Shown: positions 8,910-18,955 of the stretch, piece after piece
How the letters are laid out: each line of letters opens with the position of its first letter
Numbering within the stretch: the stretch's first letter is position 1
Source of the DNA: an uncultured Polaribacter sp.
GTDB taxonomy: Bacteria; Bacteroidota; Bacteroidia; Flavobacteriales; Flavobacteriaceae
DNA length: 64,000 nt
Assembly: GCF_947497695.1 (NCBI RefSeq)
Contig: NZ_CANMHM010000002.1
Span: 248,001-312,000 of the forward strand
Direction of reading: 5' to 3'
Position numbers and translations under genes: made by a program
Notes under the pieces: generated by a model
Told to the model about the DNA's origin: nothing
What the model saw: only the letters and a program-made list of their open reading frames with translations
Databases searched by the model: none

Positions 8910-9764
8910 TTAATAATTCCACATATCCATTTCTCTATTTCTTATGTCTTCTTTAATCTTATCAGCTTCTAGTAGTTGGAATAAAGCACTACCTCTCACA
9001 TAATCTTTAATACCTCTGTTACCATACATATTTTCTTCTTTTACAATTGTACCACTAAATCTTCTTGCATTTAATAAGTGGTCAAAAGAAATTGGATGAG
9101 AAGCGTTTTTTGGGTTAAATATTTTAACATCATGCAATACTTCTCTTGCAGAAGGAAAAAACACCCAAAATAATTCGTATAAATTTTGATCTTCAATGTC
9201 TTCAAGTCCAAGAGTTTGTACATCTTTTCCCATGGGTGCTAAAGCCAACAATCTGTATTTTAATTCAGCTTGTCTTTTATCAAAATACCAAACACCTTTT
9301 ATCATATAACCACCAATATCAGCAGACTGTAAGGTATAAGTATCAGAATACCCATCTTCTGTTCTTACATTTACCAAACGATCATTAATTTCTTCTTTTG
9401 TAATTTTTGTATTAAAAAAGGAATCTGTGTATGCTTCAGTAATTTTACCTTGTCTAATTCCTTTTACAAGGGTATCAAACAAAGATCTTCTGTATGTAGA
9501 TATATTTGTAGTATCAATTGGATAATAATAAGGTAAATTTATTTTTTGATTCAAATCTACAAACTCCCAAACTACTTTAGACCACAATATATCTCTATCA
9601 TCAATATATCCATAAGGTAAAGGGCCATCATTATCAGTAATTAATGTTTCCTTATTTTTCACTCCTATTTGAGCAATCTTTTTTGCGTTCAATAGATTTG
9701 CTTGCGCATTTATTGAACCACTTATCATCAAAACGAAAAATAGTAATAAACAATTTTTAAACAT
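8910..9764 (-). CDS. gldN: Gliding motility / type IX secretion protein GldN
   Basis: At 284 residues, it starts with a signal peptide (LLLFFVLMISGSINAQ) and contains GldN hallmarks such as GPLPYGYIDDRDILWSKVVWE and a C-terminal region ending in a short Asp/Trp-rich tail. In Flavobacterium johnsoniae and Porphyromonas gingivalis (PorN) it forms a periplasmic ring with the outer-membrane lipoprotein GldK/PorK, part of the type IX secretion core. It is last in gldK-L-M-N, 17 bp after gldM, with a strong terminator behind it. Confidence 0.95.
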   Translation of the reverse strand: MFKNCLLLFFVLMISGSINAQANLLNAKKIAQIGVKNKETLITDNDGPLPYGYIDDRDILWSKVVWEFVDLNQKINLPYYYPIDTTNISTYRRSLFDTLVKGIRQGKITEAYTDSFFNTKITKEEINDRLVNVRTEDGYSDTYTLQSADIGGYMIKGVWYFDKRQAELKYRLLALAPMGKDVQTLGLEDIEDQNLYELFWVFFPSAREVLHDVKIFNPKNASHPISFDHLLNARRFSGTIVKEENMYGNRGIKDYVRGSALFQLLEADKIKEDIRNREMDMWNY

Positions 9765-9781
9765 ATTTTATTCTTTTAATT

Positions 9782-11311
9782 CTAGTTTGTTAATTCAATA
9801 TTAACTGGTAAAACTTTTTTAAGGTTAAAACCATTAGCTGATGCTTTAATATCGTAAATATTAATTTGGTCTCCTCTTCTAGCTTTACCTAAAACTCTTT
9901 TAGCAGCATCACTTAAACGAGTTCCATTAACAATTATAGTTAATTGGCCAGGCACTTTAATTTTAAAACTCTGTACATTAATTTGTAAATCAAATTCAAA
10001 ATCAGGTAAACCTGCACTAATAGGTGAATTAAGTAATCCTGATCTTGGCATTCTAACAGTACCATATTTACCTCTAACAGAACCCATTGCTGCAGGAATG
10101 TCTTTAATTCTAAAAGTACTACTAGAGTTTACTGTATTACCACTACTTAAAGTAGCACTTACATTAATATTTACAGTATTACCAGAGGAAGGTCTAATTG
10201 TATATTTACCTCCACTACCAGATAAACTACCACCTGTTGCAGAAACTCTAATATTATTATCACTTACTCCAGGTAAAGAAACAGAAATAGGGTTACTTAA
10301 ACCTCTATATACTACATTCATTTTATCAGCAGAAACAACAGCTGCACTAGGTTCAGCTATAACAGAATATTTACTATTAAACTCAACAGGAACGTCTTCT
10401 CCATTTTCCTTGAAAAATATAGTTCCTTTAATTGTTTTTTCTCCTACGTTACCTGCAGGCATATTTAAAACTACTTGTCCGTCTTTAACTAAACTTGTAG
10501 CATCTCTACCATTTAAAATCACTTTATTGGGCACTAAAGTTGCGTCATAACGTCCTAAAACTACTTGACCTTTAACTTTTTCTCCTGCAAAATAAGCAGA
10601 CTTATCTAAACTAACAATTCCTTTATAATTATTTAGAGACAACGCCTCCTCTAATTTACCACCCAACAGGTTAGATATTATATCACTTTCTGTGTTTTTA
10701 ATATCAGCTTGCATTTGGGTTATATTAGCTAAAGAAGCCACCAAAGGAAAACCTTTATATCGATATTCTAACCAAGGGATTTTTTTATCATCTCTGTTTG
10801 TTTGTGCTTTTGTAGAGAATCTTTTATCTAATACAGAAGAAAACTTATTTCCATTTCCTAAAACTGCATTAACATCTGTTCTGTATCCATTAATTTTAGC
10901 TAAGAACTCATTACCTTCTTTAGTAAATTTATCACCTTTAAAGAAATATTCATCTAAAAAAGCAGTTTTATCCATTGACTCATAATCTTTTTTATCTACA
11001 ATATCAGCTGTCATTTTAGATTTTAATTCTTCTAAATACTGATAAAAATCTGCCGAATATTGTTTTATTTTATCAGCTTTTAGTTTTAATGGTCCAAATT
11101 TTGCTGCTTGTTCAGAAGCTTTTGTTGCTAAATTAGCATAAGCTTCATTGTTTTTGGCCGTTGTTGAAATATTATTCTCAGTCAATTTCTCATTCATAAA
11201 ACCAAAAGAAGATAAAACTTCTTTACTCATATTCATTGCTAACATTGCAATAAATACAAGATACATAAGATTTATCATTTTCTGTCTTGCGGACATTTTA
11301 CCTCCTGCCAT
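9782..11311 (-). CDS. gldM: Gliding motility / type IX secretion motor protein GldM
   Basis: At 509 residues, a short cytoplasmic start is followed by one membrane helix (about residues 13-30, INLMYLVFIAMLAMNM) and a long periplasmic part with a helical stalk and then several beta-rich domains. This is the known GldM/PorM architecture: with GldL it forms the proton-driven inner-membrane motor, and the periplasmic rod reaches the GldK-GldN ring. The gene lies between gldL (47 bp before) and gldN. Confidence 0.95.
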   Translation of the reverse strand: MAGGKMSARQKMINLMYLVFIAMLAMNMSKEVLSSFGFMNEKLTENNISTTAKNNEAYANLATKASEQAAKFGPLKLKADKIKQYSADFYQYLEELKSKMTADIVDKKDYESMDKTAFLDEYFFKGDKFTKEGNEFLAKINGYRTDVNAVLGNGNKFSSVLDKRFSTKAQTNRDDKKIPWLEYRYKGFPLVASLANITQMQADIKNTESDIISNLLGGKLEEALSLNNYKGIVSLDKSAYFAGEKVKGQVVLGRYDATLVPNKVILNGRDATSLVKDGQVVLNMPAGNVGEKTIKGTIFFKENGEDVPVEFNSKYSVIAEPSAAVVSADKMNVVYRGLSNPISVSLPGVSDNNIRVSATGGSLSGSGGKYTIRPSSGNTVNINVSATLSSGNTVNSSSTFRIKDIPAAMGSVRGKYGTVRMPRSGLLNSPISAGLPDFEFDLQINVQSFKIKVPGQLTIIVNGTRLSDAAKRVLGKARRGDQINIYDIKASANGFNLKKVLPVNIELTN

Positions 11312-11358
11312 TCTAATTAATTTCTTTTAAGTTAATATTCTATTTATTTAACTATTGA

Positions 11359-12006
11359 TTATTTAGACATTGCAGAAAGCATACCTCCATAAACGCTATT
11401 TAAAGAAGATAAATTTTGTGCTAAAGACTCCATTTGTTCTTTTAATTTTTCTGTATTTTCTACCACAGCTCCATTTAATTCAGATTGTACGCTTGCACTT
11501 TCTAATTGTACTTTATACAAATCATTTAATGTTTCCATTTGCGTTGCTGCCATAGCTACTTGCTCATTATATTTATTTGTATGTGAAACTGTCTCTGATG
11601 CAGCAGATAATCCTTCTGCAGCTCCTTGAAAATTTTTCATACTTGCACCTAAACTTGCCATTAAGTTAGAATCTATTTTGGCTTCTTTTAATAAATTATC
11701 TAGTTTTTGTGATAATAAACCTTGATCTCCCACTTCTGCTACTTCTATTTCTGAATCAGCTGCAACACCATCTATACCTAACTCAGGATATACTTTAGAC
11801 CAATCTAAATCATCTTCTGGAGTGTCAAAAGCAGATATTGCAAAAACCAATGCTTCTACAACTAATCCTATTGTTAACATTAAACCACCTGTTAAAGGAC
11901 CATAAGATATATGCTGAATCTTAAATAATGCACCAATAATAACTACTGCTGCTCCCATTCCATAAACAAAATTCATTCCTCTTTTATACGCTCTTGACTG
12001 TGCCAT
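11359..12006 (-). CDS. gldL: Gliding motility / type IX secretion motor protein GldL
   Basis: At 215 residues, it has two membrane helices close to the N-terminus (about 13-30 and 38-62). The second carries a glutamate in IGLVVEALVFAI, the position known to be important for proton flow in the GldLM motor. A cytoplasmic helical tail follows. GldL forms the ring around the GldM helices and energises secretion and gliding. It is 36 bp after gldK in the operon. Confidence 0.95.
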   Translation of the reverse strand: MAQSRAYKRGMNFVYGMGAAVVIIGALFKIQHISYGPLTGGLMLTIGLVVEALVFAISAFDTPEDDLDWSKVYPELGIDGVAADSEIEVAEVGDQGLLSQKLDNLLKEAKIDSNLMASLGASMKNFQGAAEGLSAASETVSHTNKYNEQVAMAATQMETLNDLYKVQLESASVQSELNGAVVENTEKLKEQMESLAQNLSSLNSVYGGMLSAMSK

Positions 12007-12042
12007 AATATATACTTCTCTATTATTTTATTTTAAACTAAA

Positions 12043-13404
12043 TTATTTAATGTTGTCTGTACCAATATAATCTTGTACTGTTCTAAAACCGATGTAACTT
12101 CTTGCAGTATCTGCATATTCATAATCTCTAGAGTGAACTTCTAAAAAATACGCTACATCTTTCCAAGATCCACCACGTACAATTTTTCTTTTATTTTTTC
12201 GATCCTCAACATTGGGATTCATTGTAGAAGCCATATAATAAGAAGATAAATTGTAAGCTGTATTTGTCCATTCAGAAACGTTACCTGCCATGTTATACAA
12301 ACCATAATCGTTTGCATTGTAAGACTTTGCCTCTACTGTATATAATGAACCATCTACAGCATAATTACCCCTTACTGGTTTAAAGTTTGCTAAGAAACAA
12401 CCTCTATCACTTGTAGTACCTCCTGTACCCCAAGGATATGTTGCAAATTCTAAACCACCTCTTGCTGCATATTCCCATTCAGCTTCTATAGGCAATCTAA
12501 AATCTGGTACTGTAATATTATTAGGTCTGTTATTTAAGTAGTCATTTTTAATTTTTGTTCTCCAATCACAGAAAGCAGTTGCTTGTCCCCAAGAAACCCC
12601 TACAACAGGATAATCTCCATAAGATTGATGAAAAAAGTAATCTTGATGCATTGGGTCATTGTATGCATAATTAAAATCTTTTACCCAAACAGTTGTATCT
12701 GGATATATGTTTAAAACTTCTGTTGTTACAAATTTTTTCCTATCTCCTCCTTTTCTAGCAGCATTATCTCTATCAAACCAAATGTACTTATATTTTAATT
12801 TTTTGGTATTAAATCTTCTAACTCCATCAGCTGCGTCTCTTTTGCTAATAAATACAGAATCCATAACTTCTACATAATCCATATCAGGAAAATCATTTGT
12901 ATCCCAAACAAGTTCTTCCTCCCAATTTAATGGCTGTATAGTATCAAAGCTGTAATAATTTTCATACATATACTTTTGATAAGGGGTTGCTTTATCAATT
13001 GTATCTTTAAATTTATATTTTTGAATCCCTTGTTTTGATGCTCTTCCTTTTGGATCAGGGGTTGCTCCAAAACTTGCAAATTCTGCTTGGTAAGCTAATC
13101 TTGTTCTAACAATTGAATCTCTTACCCAATAAACAAACTTTTTATATTCATTGTTTGTTATTTCTGTTTCATCCATATAATATGGCCTTACTGTAACAGT
13201 TTTGGTTGGAGCATTCATAGTACCAATTACATCTTGATCTTGCTTACCCATAGTAAAAGAACCTCCTGGTATTAAAACCATACCAAAAGGAGTTTCTGAA
13301 AACCATCTTTTATTTGACTGAACACCAACCAACTCGCCTCGCTCGTTAGAGCCACAACTGTAAAAAACTACCATTAAAAGTGCAAATATTGCTGCTTTCT
13401 TCAT
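12043..13404 (-). CDS. gldK: Gliding motility / type IX secretion lipoprotein GldK
   Basis: At 453 residues, the lipoprotein signal ends in VVFYSC. The mature protein is a formylglycine-generating-enzyme-like (FGE/SUMF1) domain: GSFTMG near residue 50, RLPIEAEWEYAARGG and NVSEWTNTAY in the middle, IVRGGSWKD and IGFRTV at the end. GldK/PorK uses this fold structurally to build the outer-membrane ring with GldN. It is the first gld gene here, about 100 bp downstream of the arginase-fold gene on the same strand. Confidence 0.95.
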   Translation of the reverse strand: MKKAAIFALLMVVFYSCGSNERGELVGVQSNKRWFSETPFGMVLIPGGSFTMGKQDQDVIGTMNAPTKTVTVRPYYMDETEITNNEYKKFVYWVRDSIVRTRLAYQAEFASFGATPDPKGRASKQGIQKYKFKDTIDKATPYQKYMYENYYSFDTIQPLNWEEELVWDTNDFPDMDYVEVMDSVFISKRDAADGVRRFNTKKLKYKYIWFDRDNAARKGGDRKKFVTTEVLNIYPDTTVWVKDFNYAYNDPMHQDYFFHQSYGDYPVVGVSWGQATAFCDWRTKIKNDYLNNRPNNITVPDFRLPIEAEWEYAARGGLEFATYPWGTGGTTSDRGCFLANFKPVRGNYAVDGSLYTVEAKSYNANDYGLYNMAGNVSEWTNTAYNLSSYYMASTMNPNVEDRKNKRKIVRGGSWKDVAYFLEVHSRDYEYADTARSYIGFRTVQDYIGTDNIK

Positions 13405-13504
13405 ATTTAAAAAGTCTTTACTAAATAGTTCGTAAACCTATTATTTTTTTTGCTAAAATACAATTTTAAGATTGTATTTTTAACGTTATTTTGTTCTAAA
13501 ATTT

Positions 13505-14668
13505 TTATTGTACTAATTTACTCATCGCTTTAAACCATTTTTCGGGAATAATTTGCTTTGTTGCATCCATATAATCACTATAAGTACATGGTATTAACGC
13601 ATGTCTTTTATATTTATTATCTGATAAAATTTTTATTCCTATCCACCATCTTCCAGATTTATTGCTTTTATAAAATATCAGAGGATCATCATCATCTAAC
13701 AAAACCGTAAATTTCTGATAATTTTCCTTTCCTGAAAACGGATAGTCTTTTACTCTAAAGTTAACACCCTCAATAAAATACCAAATCATTTGAGCTATTA
13801 AATGTGCTGTTTTATTGTTTGTATCTAACCTAGCATTGTACTCATATACACCAAAAGAAGATACTTTATCACTAATACCTGCATACCTAGAAATTGCACA
13901 AATTTCTTCACCATAAAAACCATTTGGAGAGGCATTATTGTTGGCTGGTGCTTCACTTTGCCTAATAGCACCTATATCTATAGATACAATATCTGCATTT
14001 CTAAAAACGGGTTCAATTTCTTCTAATTGCTTTGCTTTACCTAGCCTGTAAGCATCAAAAAACAAATTATCTAGTAATTGAATTTCTTCTTGTGAATTAA
14101 AATAAGTTTGATAACCAACATTGCTGTAATTAAATAAATTGTTGGGTTGCTGCATAATTATTTTACTTAAATATGACTCTGAGGTTAACTCATCATCTAA
14201 ATTACCCAAATCAAAACGACTATCTACAGCAGCAATATTTACAGTCTGCTCTAAAGCATCATAAGCCCTATAATTAACATAAGTAAGATCTTGCCCTCCA
14301 CCAATAATAATAGGAATGATATTTTTCTTTAATAAATCAGTTATAATTTCTGAAACAGCAAAATAGGTATCTGTAACTGAGTTTCCTTTTAACACATTTC
14401 CTAAATCGGCAATATTTGTATTCCAATCTCCAGGAAACAACTCATATAATTTTTCTCTAACAAAATGTAAACCCTCACCACAACCATAGTTATTGGCTGA
14501 ATTTCTATCTTCTTGAACTCCTAAAATTGCGATTTGAACATTTTCTAAGTCAGGAAAACCTTCATGCTCTGTATGAATAGTGATTTTTTTACCCAAGCAC
14601 AAGTCAGACTGCAACTCTAAATGAGTTACAACTGAATTTTTTATAGGGGTTAAAAAATCTTGGTTCAT
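13505..14668 (-). CDS. Arginase/formimidoylglutamase-fold protein with a degenerate metal site
   Basis: At 387 residues, the arginase-superfamily blocks are recognisable but altered. The usual GGGHD/S is GGGQD (Gln126), DAHxD is DSRFD (His replaced by Arg151), and SxDxD is SIDIG (second Asp replaced by Gly233). Asp149, Asp153 and Asp231 remain, so three of six manganese ligands are lost and normal ureohydrolase activity is unlikely. It lies between topA (38 bp) and gldK on the same strand. From memory the same neighbourhood occurs in other Flavobacteriaceae, where databases call it formimidoylglutamase. It may be a structural or regulatory pseudoenzyme. Confidence 0.8.
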   Translation of the reverse strand: MNQDFLTPIKNSVVTHLELQSDLCLGKKITIHTEHEGFPDLENVQIAILGVQEDRNSANNYGCGEGLHFVREKLYELFPGDWNTNIADLGNVLKGNSVTDTYFAVSEIITDLLKKNIIPIIIGGGQDLTYVNYRAYDALEQTVNIAAVDSRFDLGNLDDELTSESYLSKIIMQQPNNLFNYSNVGYQTYFNSQEEIQLLDNLFFDAYRLGKAKQLEEIEPVFRNADIVSIDIGAIRQSEAPANNNASPNGFYGEEICAISRYAGISDKVSSFGVYEYNARLDTNNKTAHLIAQMIWYFIEGVNFRVKDYPFSGKENYQKFTVLLDDDDPLIFYKSNKSGRWWIGIKILSDNKYKRHALIPCTYSDYMDATKQIIPEKWFKAMSKLVQ

Positions 14669-14706
14669 TAATTTTATTGTGATAAAGGATGCAATATAAT
14701 AAATCC

Positions 14707-17205
14707 TTACTTCTTTTTTGTAGTTTTTTTGGCAGTAGTTTTCTTTTTTGTAGTTTTTTTCTTTGGGGTTTTAGCCTCAATCAACTTGATAGCCTCGTTT
14801 TTAGTCATTTTTTCAATCTCAGTAGTTTTTGGCAATTCTACCTTAATTTTACCTTTTAAAACATTAAAACGTCCCCATCTTGCTTTTTCTACACGAATAC
14901 CAACATCTTCCCAGTTATGAATAACTTTATCAATTTCTTTCTGTTTTTTTATTTCTATTAACTCAATAATATCGTCATCAGAAAGATTATCAAAATCATA
15001 TTTTTTATTTACATTAATAAAAATAGAATTCCATTTTATAAAAGGCCCAAAACGCCCCACACCTTTTTGCACAGGTAAATCTTCGTAATAATAAATTGGG
15101 GCATCTGCTTTTTGTTTTGCAACAATTAACTCTATTGCTCTTGGCAAATCTACTTCCATCGGGTTTTCTCCTTTATCCAAAGAAACAAACATAGTTCCAA
15201 AACGAATATAAGGGCCATAACGACCGTTTGAAACAATCACCTCTTCATCTTCATAGCCACCCAAAGTTTTTGGAAGCAAGAACAAGTCTAAAGCTTCTTC
15301 AATTGTAATAGTCCCTAAATTTTGATCTTTATTTAGGCTTGCAAATACTTTTTCTTCATCTTCTGGTGCTCCTATTTGTGCAATTGGCCCAAATTTACCC
15401 AAACGCACTAAAACTGTTTTCCCTGTTTCAGGATGTTTCCCTAAAATACGTTCTCCACTTTCTCTTTCTGCATTTTCTTTAACATCTTCTACAGTTTCAT
15501 GAAATTTTGAATAAAATCCTTTAATCATTTCTATCCAATCCTCATCTCCTTCAGAAATATCATCAAAAGAACTTTCTACTTTTGCTGTAAAACCAAAATC
15601 TAAAACATTAGAAAAATTGGCTACTAGAAAATCGTTTACAATATTCCCTATATCAGTAGGGATTAATTTATTTTTATTTGAACCTGTTTTTTCTGTTAGC
15701 ATTTGGCTTTTAACTACTCCTGCTGCCAAAATCATTTGCTCATACTCTCTTTCTAAGCCTTCATCATCTCCTTTTTCTACATATCCTCTTCTTTGTACTG
15801 TAGAAATTGTTGGTGCATAAGTAGATGGACGCCCAATACCTAATTCTTCTAATTGTTTTACTAAAGATGCTTCTGTAAAACGGTAAGGAGGACTTGTAAA
15901 ACGCTGTGTTGCATTGATAAATTTGTACTCTAAAGCCTCGCCAACTTTTAAATTCGGCAACATACCTGCTTGCTCCTCTTCATCATCATCTTTTCCTTCT
16001 AAATATACTTTTAAAAAACCATCAAACTTTATCATCTCTCCATTAGCTGTAAAGATTTTAGAGTTTTCAGAATTTTCTATCTTAAAATTAGTCCTCTCTA
16101 ATTGAGCATCACTCATTTGAGAAGCCAATGTTCTTTTCCAAATTAAATCATACAATCTAGTCTGATCATATTCTGTATCTACAGCATGCATTTTCATATT
16201 TGTAGGTCTAATTGCCTCATGAGCTTCTTGAGCTCCTTTTGCTTTCGATTTAAATACACGTTGCTTACTGTATTCTTTTCCGTAATAATTTATTATTTCT
16301 TCTTCAGCTGCGTTTCTTGCATCTACAGATAAATTTACACTATCTGTTCTCATATACGTAATTAAACCTGCTTCATACAAACGCTGTGCTACTTGCATTG
16401 TTTTTGCCACAGGAAAACCTAACTTCCTAGACGCTTCTTGTTGTAAAGTTGATGTTGTAAATGGTGCTGCAGGAGATTTTTTTGCTGGTTTTTTAGTTAA
16501 TTCAGCTATAGAAAAATCTGCATTTGCACATGACTTTAAAAATGTTTCTGCAGTTTTTTTAGAATCGAAATTCTTTGGAATTGTTGCTTTAAACTTTTTA
16601 CCTTCATTATTAGAAAACTCTGCAATAACCTTATAATGAGTTTCTGTTTTAAACTCTTGTATACTTCTTTCTTTTTCAACAATTAAACGTACTGCAACAG
16701 ACTGCACTCTCCCAGCAGACAAGCCTCCTTTAACTTTACGCCATAAAACTGGCGATAATTCATATCCAACAAGCCTATCTAAAACTCTACGTGCTTGTTG
16801 TGCATTTACCATATTATAGTCTATGTCTCTAGGATTTTCGACTGCTTTTAAAATGGCATTTTTTGTAATTTCATGAAAAACAATACGTTTTGTATTATCA
16901 TCTATTAAACCTAATTGCTCTTTTAAGTGCCAAGCAATTGCCTCTCCTTCTCGATCCTCATCACTTGCTAACCAAACAGTATCTGCTTTTTTTGCTAATG
17001 CTTTTAACTTTTTTACAACTGGTTTTTTATCATCTGAAATAATATATTTTGGAGAGAAATCTCCATCAACATCTATTCCTAACTCTTTGGATGGCAAATC
17101 TGCAATGTGACCATAACTAGACTCTACTTGAAAATCTTTTCCAAGAAATTTCTCTATGGTTTTTGCTTTTGCTGGTGACTCTACAATTACTAAGTTCTTT
17201 GCCAT
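14707..17205 (-). CDS. topA: DNA topoisomerase I
   Basis: I start at the ATG at 17205 (MAKNLVIVESPAKAKTIEKF), which is where the Toprim domain begins; the longer frame to 17232 adds nine unlikely residues. Metal-binding SDEDREGEAIAWH and catalytic-Tyr ITYMRTDS are present. The C-terminal zinc fingers of E. coli TopA are absent; instead there are repeats of the GRYGPYIRFG / GRFGPFIKW kind and a very Lys-rich tail. The enzyme relaxes negative supercoils. Upstream is the divergent miaB gene; downstream, 38 bp away, is the arginase-fold gene. Confidence 0.95.
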   Translation of the reverse strand: MAKNLVIVESPAKAKTIEKFLGKDFQVESSYGHIADLPSKELGIDVDGDFSPKYIISDDKKPVVKKLKALAKKADTVWLASDEDREGEAIAWHLKEQLGLIDDNTKRIVFHEITKNAILKAVENPRDIDYNMVNAQQARRVLDRLVGYELSPVLWRKVKGGLSAGRVQSVAVRLIVEKERSIQEFKTETHYKVIAEFSNNEGKKFKATIPKNFDSKKTAETFLKSCANADFSIAELTKKPAKKSPAAPFTTSTLQQEASRKLGFPVAKTMQVAQRLYEAGLITYMRTDSVNLSVDARNAAEEEIINYYGKEYSKQRVFKSKAKGAQEAHEAIRPTNMKMHAVDTEYDQTRLYDLIWKRTLASQMSDAQLERTNFKIENSENSKIFTANGEMIKFDGFLKVYLEGKDDDEEEQAGMLPNLKVGEALEYKFINATQRFTSPPYRFTEASLVKQLEELGIGRPSTYAPTISTVQRRGYVEKGDDEGLEREYEQMILAAGVVKSQMLTEKTGSNKNKLIPTDIGNIVNDFLVANFSNVLDFGFTAKVESSFDDISEGDEDWIEMIKGFYSKFHETVEDVKENAERESGERILGKHPETGKTVLVRLGKFGPIAQIGAPEDEEKVFASLNKDQNLGTITIEEALDLFLLPKTLGGYEDEEVIVSNGRYGPYIRFGTMFVSLDKGENPMEVDLPRAIELIVAKQKADAPIYYYEDLPVQKGVGRFGPFIKWNSIFINVNKKYDFDNLSDDDIIELIEIKKQKEIDKVIHNWEDVGIRVEKARWGRFNVLKGKIKVELPKTTEIEKMTKNEAIKLIEAKTPKKKTTKKKTTAKKTTKKK

Positions 17206-17257
17206 ATTTCTTTCTTTTGTCGTAATTAACACAAAACAAGGTTCGTGTTTAGAAATG

Positions 17258-17265
17258 CAAAAGTA
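17258..17265 (-). promoter_or_regulatory. -7 promoter element for topA
   Basis: Minus-strand TACTTTTG fits TAnnTTTG and lies about 52 bp before the topA start at 17205. I see no TTTG at the expected -33 spacing, so this is a weaker call than the miaB promoter in the same divergent region. Confidence 0.35.
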
Positions 17266-17344
17266 GTCAGTTTTTTGTGAAAAAAAATTATTTAATCAAA
17301 TTTCAGTAAATAATTAACAAAATTGAATTGTATTTTTCTGCCAA

Positions 17345-17379
17345 TTTGTCACAGAAATTCAAATTTGGTTGTATCTTTG
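17345..17379 (+). promoter_or_regulatory. Bacteroidota-type promoter for miaB
   Basis: TTTG (17345-17348) and TATCTTTG (17372-17379) are separated by 23 bp and lie 26 bp before the miaB ATG. Both boxes are exact matches to the Bacteroidota housekeeping consensus. Confidence 0.6.
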
Positions 17380-17405
17380 TGCTGCTTTAGTTGATAAATT
17401 GAGAG

Positions 17406-18863
17406 ATGGAACACTTAGAAAAAATCATAGACGATAAAATACAAGGAAAAGCCCTTGTTACAGAGAATAAAAAAGACAATACTAAAAAATTATTCATAGA
17501 AAGCTATGGCTGCCAAATGAATATGAATGATAGCGAAATTGTTGCTGCAATCTTAGACAAAGAAGGTTACAACACCACCCAAATTTTAGAAGAAGCAGAT
17601 TTGGTATTGGTAAACACTTGTTCTATTAGAGAAAAAGCAGAAACAACAGTTCGTAAACGTTTACAGAAATACAACCGCGTAAAACAGGAGTCTAACAAAA
17701 ACATGAAAGTTGGTGTATTGGGCTGTATGGCAGAACGTTTAAAAGAGAAATTTTTAGAAGAAGAAAAAATAGTGGATTTAGTTGTAGGGCCAGATGCATA
17801 CAAAGATTTACCCAATTTATTAGAAGAAGTGCATGAAGGTAGAGATGCCGTAAATGTAATTTTATCGAAAGATGAAACGTATGGAGATATTTCTCCTGTA
17901 CGTTTAAATACCAATGGAGTTACAGCATTTGTTTCTATTACAAGAGGTTGTGACAATATGTGTACTTTTTGTGTGGTCCCCTTTACAAGAGGTAGAGAAA
18001 GAAGTAGAGATCCTAAAAGTATTTTAGAAGAAATACAATCTATGGTCGATAAAAACTATAAAGAAATTACGCTTTTAGGGCAAAATGTTGATAGCTATTT
18101 ATGGTTTGGTGGTGGTTTAAAAAAAGATTTTAAAAAAGCTACTGAAATGCAAAAAGCAACAGCAATTGGTTTTGCAGAATTGCTAAATATGTGTGCTGAA
18201 AATTTTCCTAAAACCCGTTTTCGTTTTTCTACGTCTAACCCACAAGACATGCATTTAGACGTCATTCACGTTATGGCAAAACATAAAAATATATGCAAGT
18301 ATTTACACCTACCTGTACAAAGTGGAAGTAACGCAATGTTAAAAGCCATGAACAGACAGCATACTCGTGAAGAATATATGGAATTGGTAGATAATATTTT
18401 TAAAATAGTACCAGAAATGTCTTTATCTCAAGATATGATTGTTGGTTTTTGTGGCGAAACAGAACAAGACCATAAAGATACTTTAGAATTAATGGAATAT
18501 GTAAAATACGACTTTGGTTTTATGTTTTCGTATTCTGAAAGACCCGGAACTTTAGCAGGTAATAAAATGGAAGATGATGTGCCTTTTGAAGTAAAAAAAC
18601 GCAGATTACAAGAAATTATAGATTTACAACAAGAACACGCTTTATACAGAACACAGCAACATTTAGGCAAAACAGAAGAATTTTTAATTGAAGGCACTTC
18701 TAAGAAAAACCCAAATGAATGGAAAGGTAGAAATACACAAAATACAGTAGCTGTTTTTGCCAAAGGAGACTATAAATTAGGGGATTTTGTAATGGTAAAA
18801 GTAGAAGATTGTACTTCTGCAACCTTAAAAGGAACTGTTATTGGTTATTCTGATAATAATTAA
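17406..18863 (+). CDS. miaB: tRNA-2-methylthio-N6-dimethylallyladenosine synthase MiaB
   Basis: At 485 residues, the N-terminal MTTase domain has the three cysteines of the auxiliary cluster (ESYGCQMN, LVNTCSIRE, GVLGCMAE). The radical-SAM domain has RGCDNMCTFCVVPFTRG with the CxxxCxxC triad, and a TRAM domain ends the protein. It adds the methylthio group to i6A37 in tRNAs reading UNN codons. The motif set matches MiaB rather than RimO or MtaB. A 92-bp gap with hairpin-forming sequence separates it from the sigma-54 activator. Confidence 0.95.
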   Translation: MEHLEKIIDDKIQGKALVTENKKDNTKKLFIESYGCQMNMNDSEIVAAILDKEGYNTTQILEEADLVLVNTCSIREKAETTVRKRLQKYNRVKQESNKNMKVGVLGCMAERLKEKFLEEEKIVDLVVGPDAYKDLPNLLEEVHEGRDAVNVILSKDETYGDISPVRLNTNGVTAFVSITRGCDNMCTFCVVPFTRGRERSRDPKSILEEIQSMVDKNYKEITLLGQNVDSYLWFGGGLKKDFKKATEMQKATAIGFAELLNMCAENFPKTRFRFSTSNPQDMHLDVIHVMAKHKNICKYLHLPVQSGSNAMLKAMNRQHTREEYMELVDNIFKIVPEMSLSQDMIVGFCGETEQDHKDTLELMEYVKYDFGFMFSYSERPGTLAGNKMEDDVPFEVKKRRLQEIIDLQQEHALYRTQQHLGKTEEFLIEGTSKKNPNEWKGRNTQNTVAVFAKGDYKLGDFVMVKVEDCTSATLKGTVIGYSDNN

Positions 18864-18889
18864 TATTTAGTAAAAAAGTTACAAAGTAA

Positions 18890-18926
18890 AAAGTTTTAAA
18901 AGTTACCAATCTTACTTTAAAACTTT
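18890..18926. repeat. Imperfect inverted repeat between miaB and the sigma-54 activator gene
   Basis: AAAGTTTTAAAAGTTA (18890-18905) can pair with TTACTTTAAAACTTT (18912-18926) with one unpaired base. Related AAAGTT/AACTTT strings continue on both sides. It is AT-rich with no T run, so it is more likely a degenerate intergenic repeat than a terminator. Confidence 0.4.
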
Positions 18927-18955
18927 ATAAACTTTCAACTTTAAAAACTATTGAA

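Noticed and set aside
13455..13480. Perfect 10-bp inverted repeat AAAATACAAT / ATTGTATTTT upstream of gldK as an operator
   Set aside because: It lies just after the arginase-fold gene, is purely AT-rich and could be a weak terminator; one occurrence gives no support for regulation.
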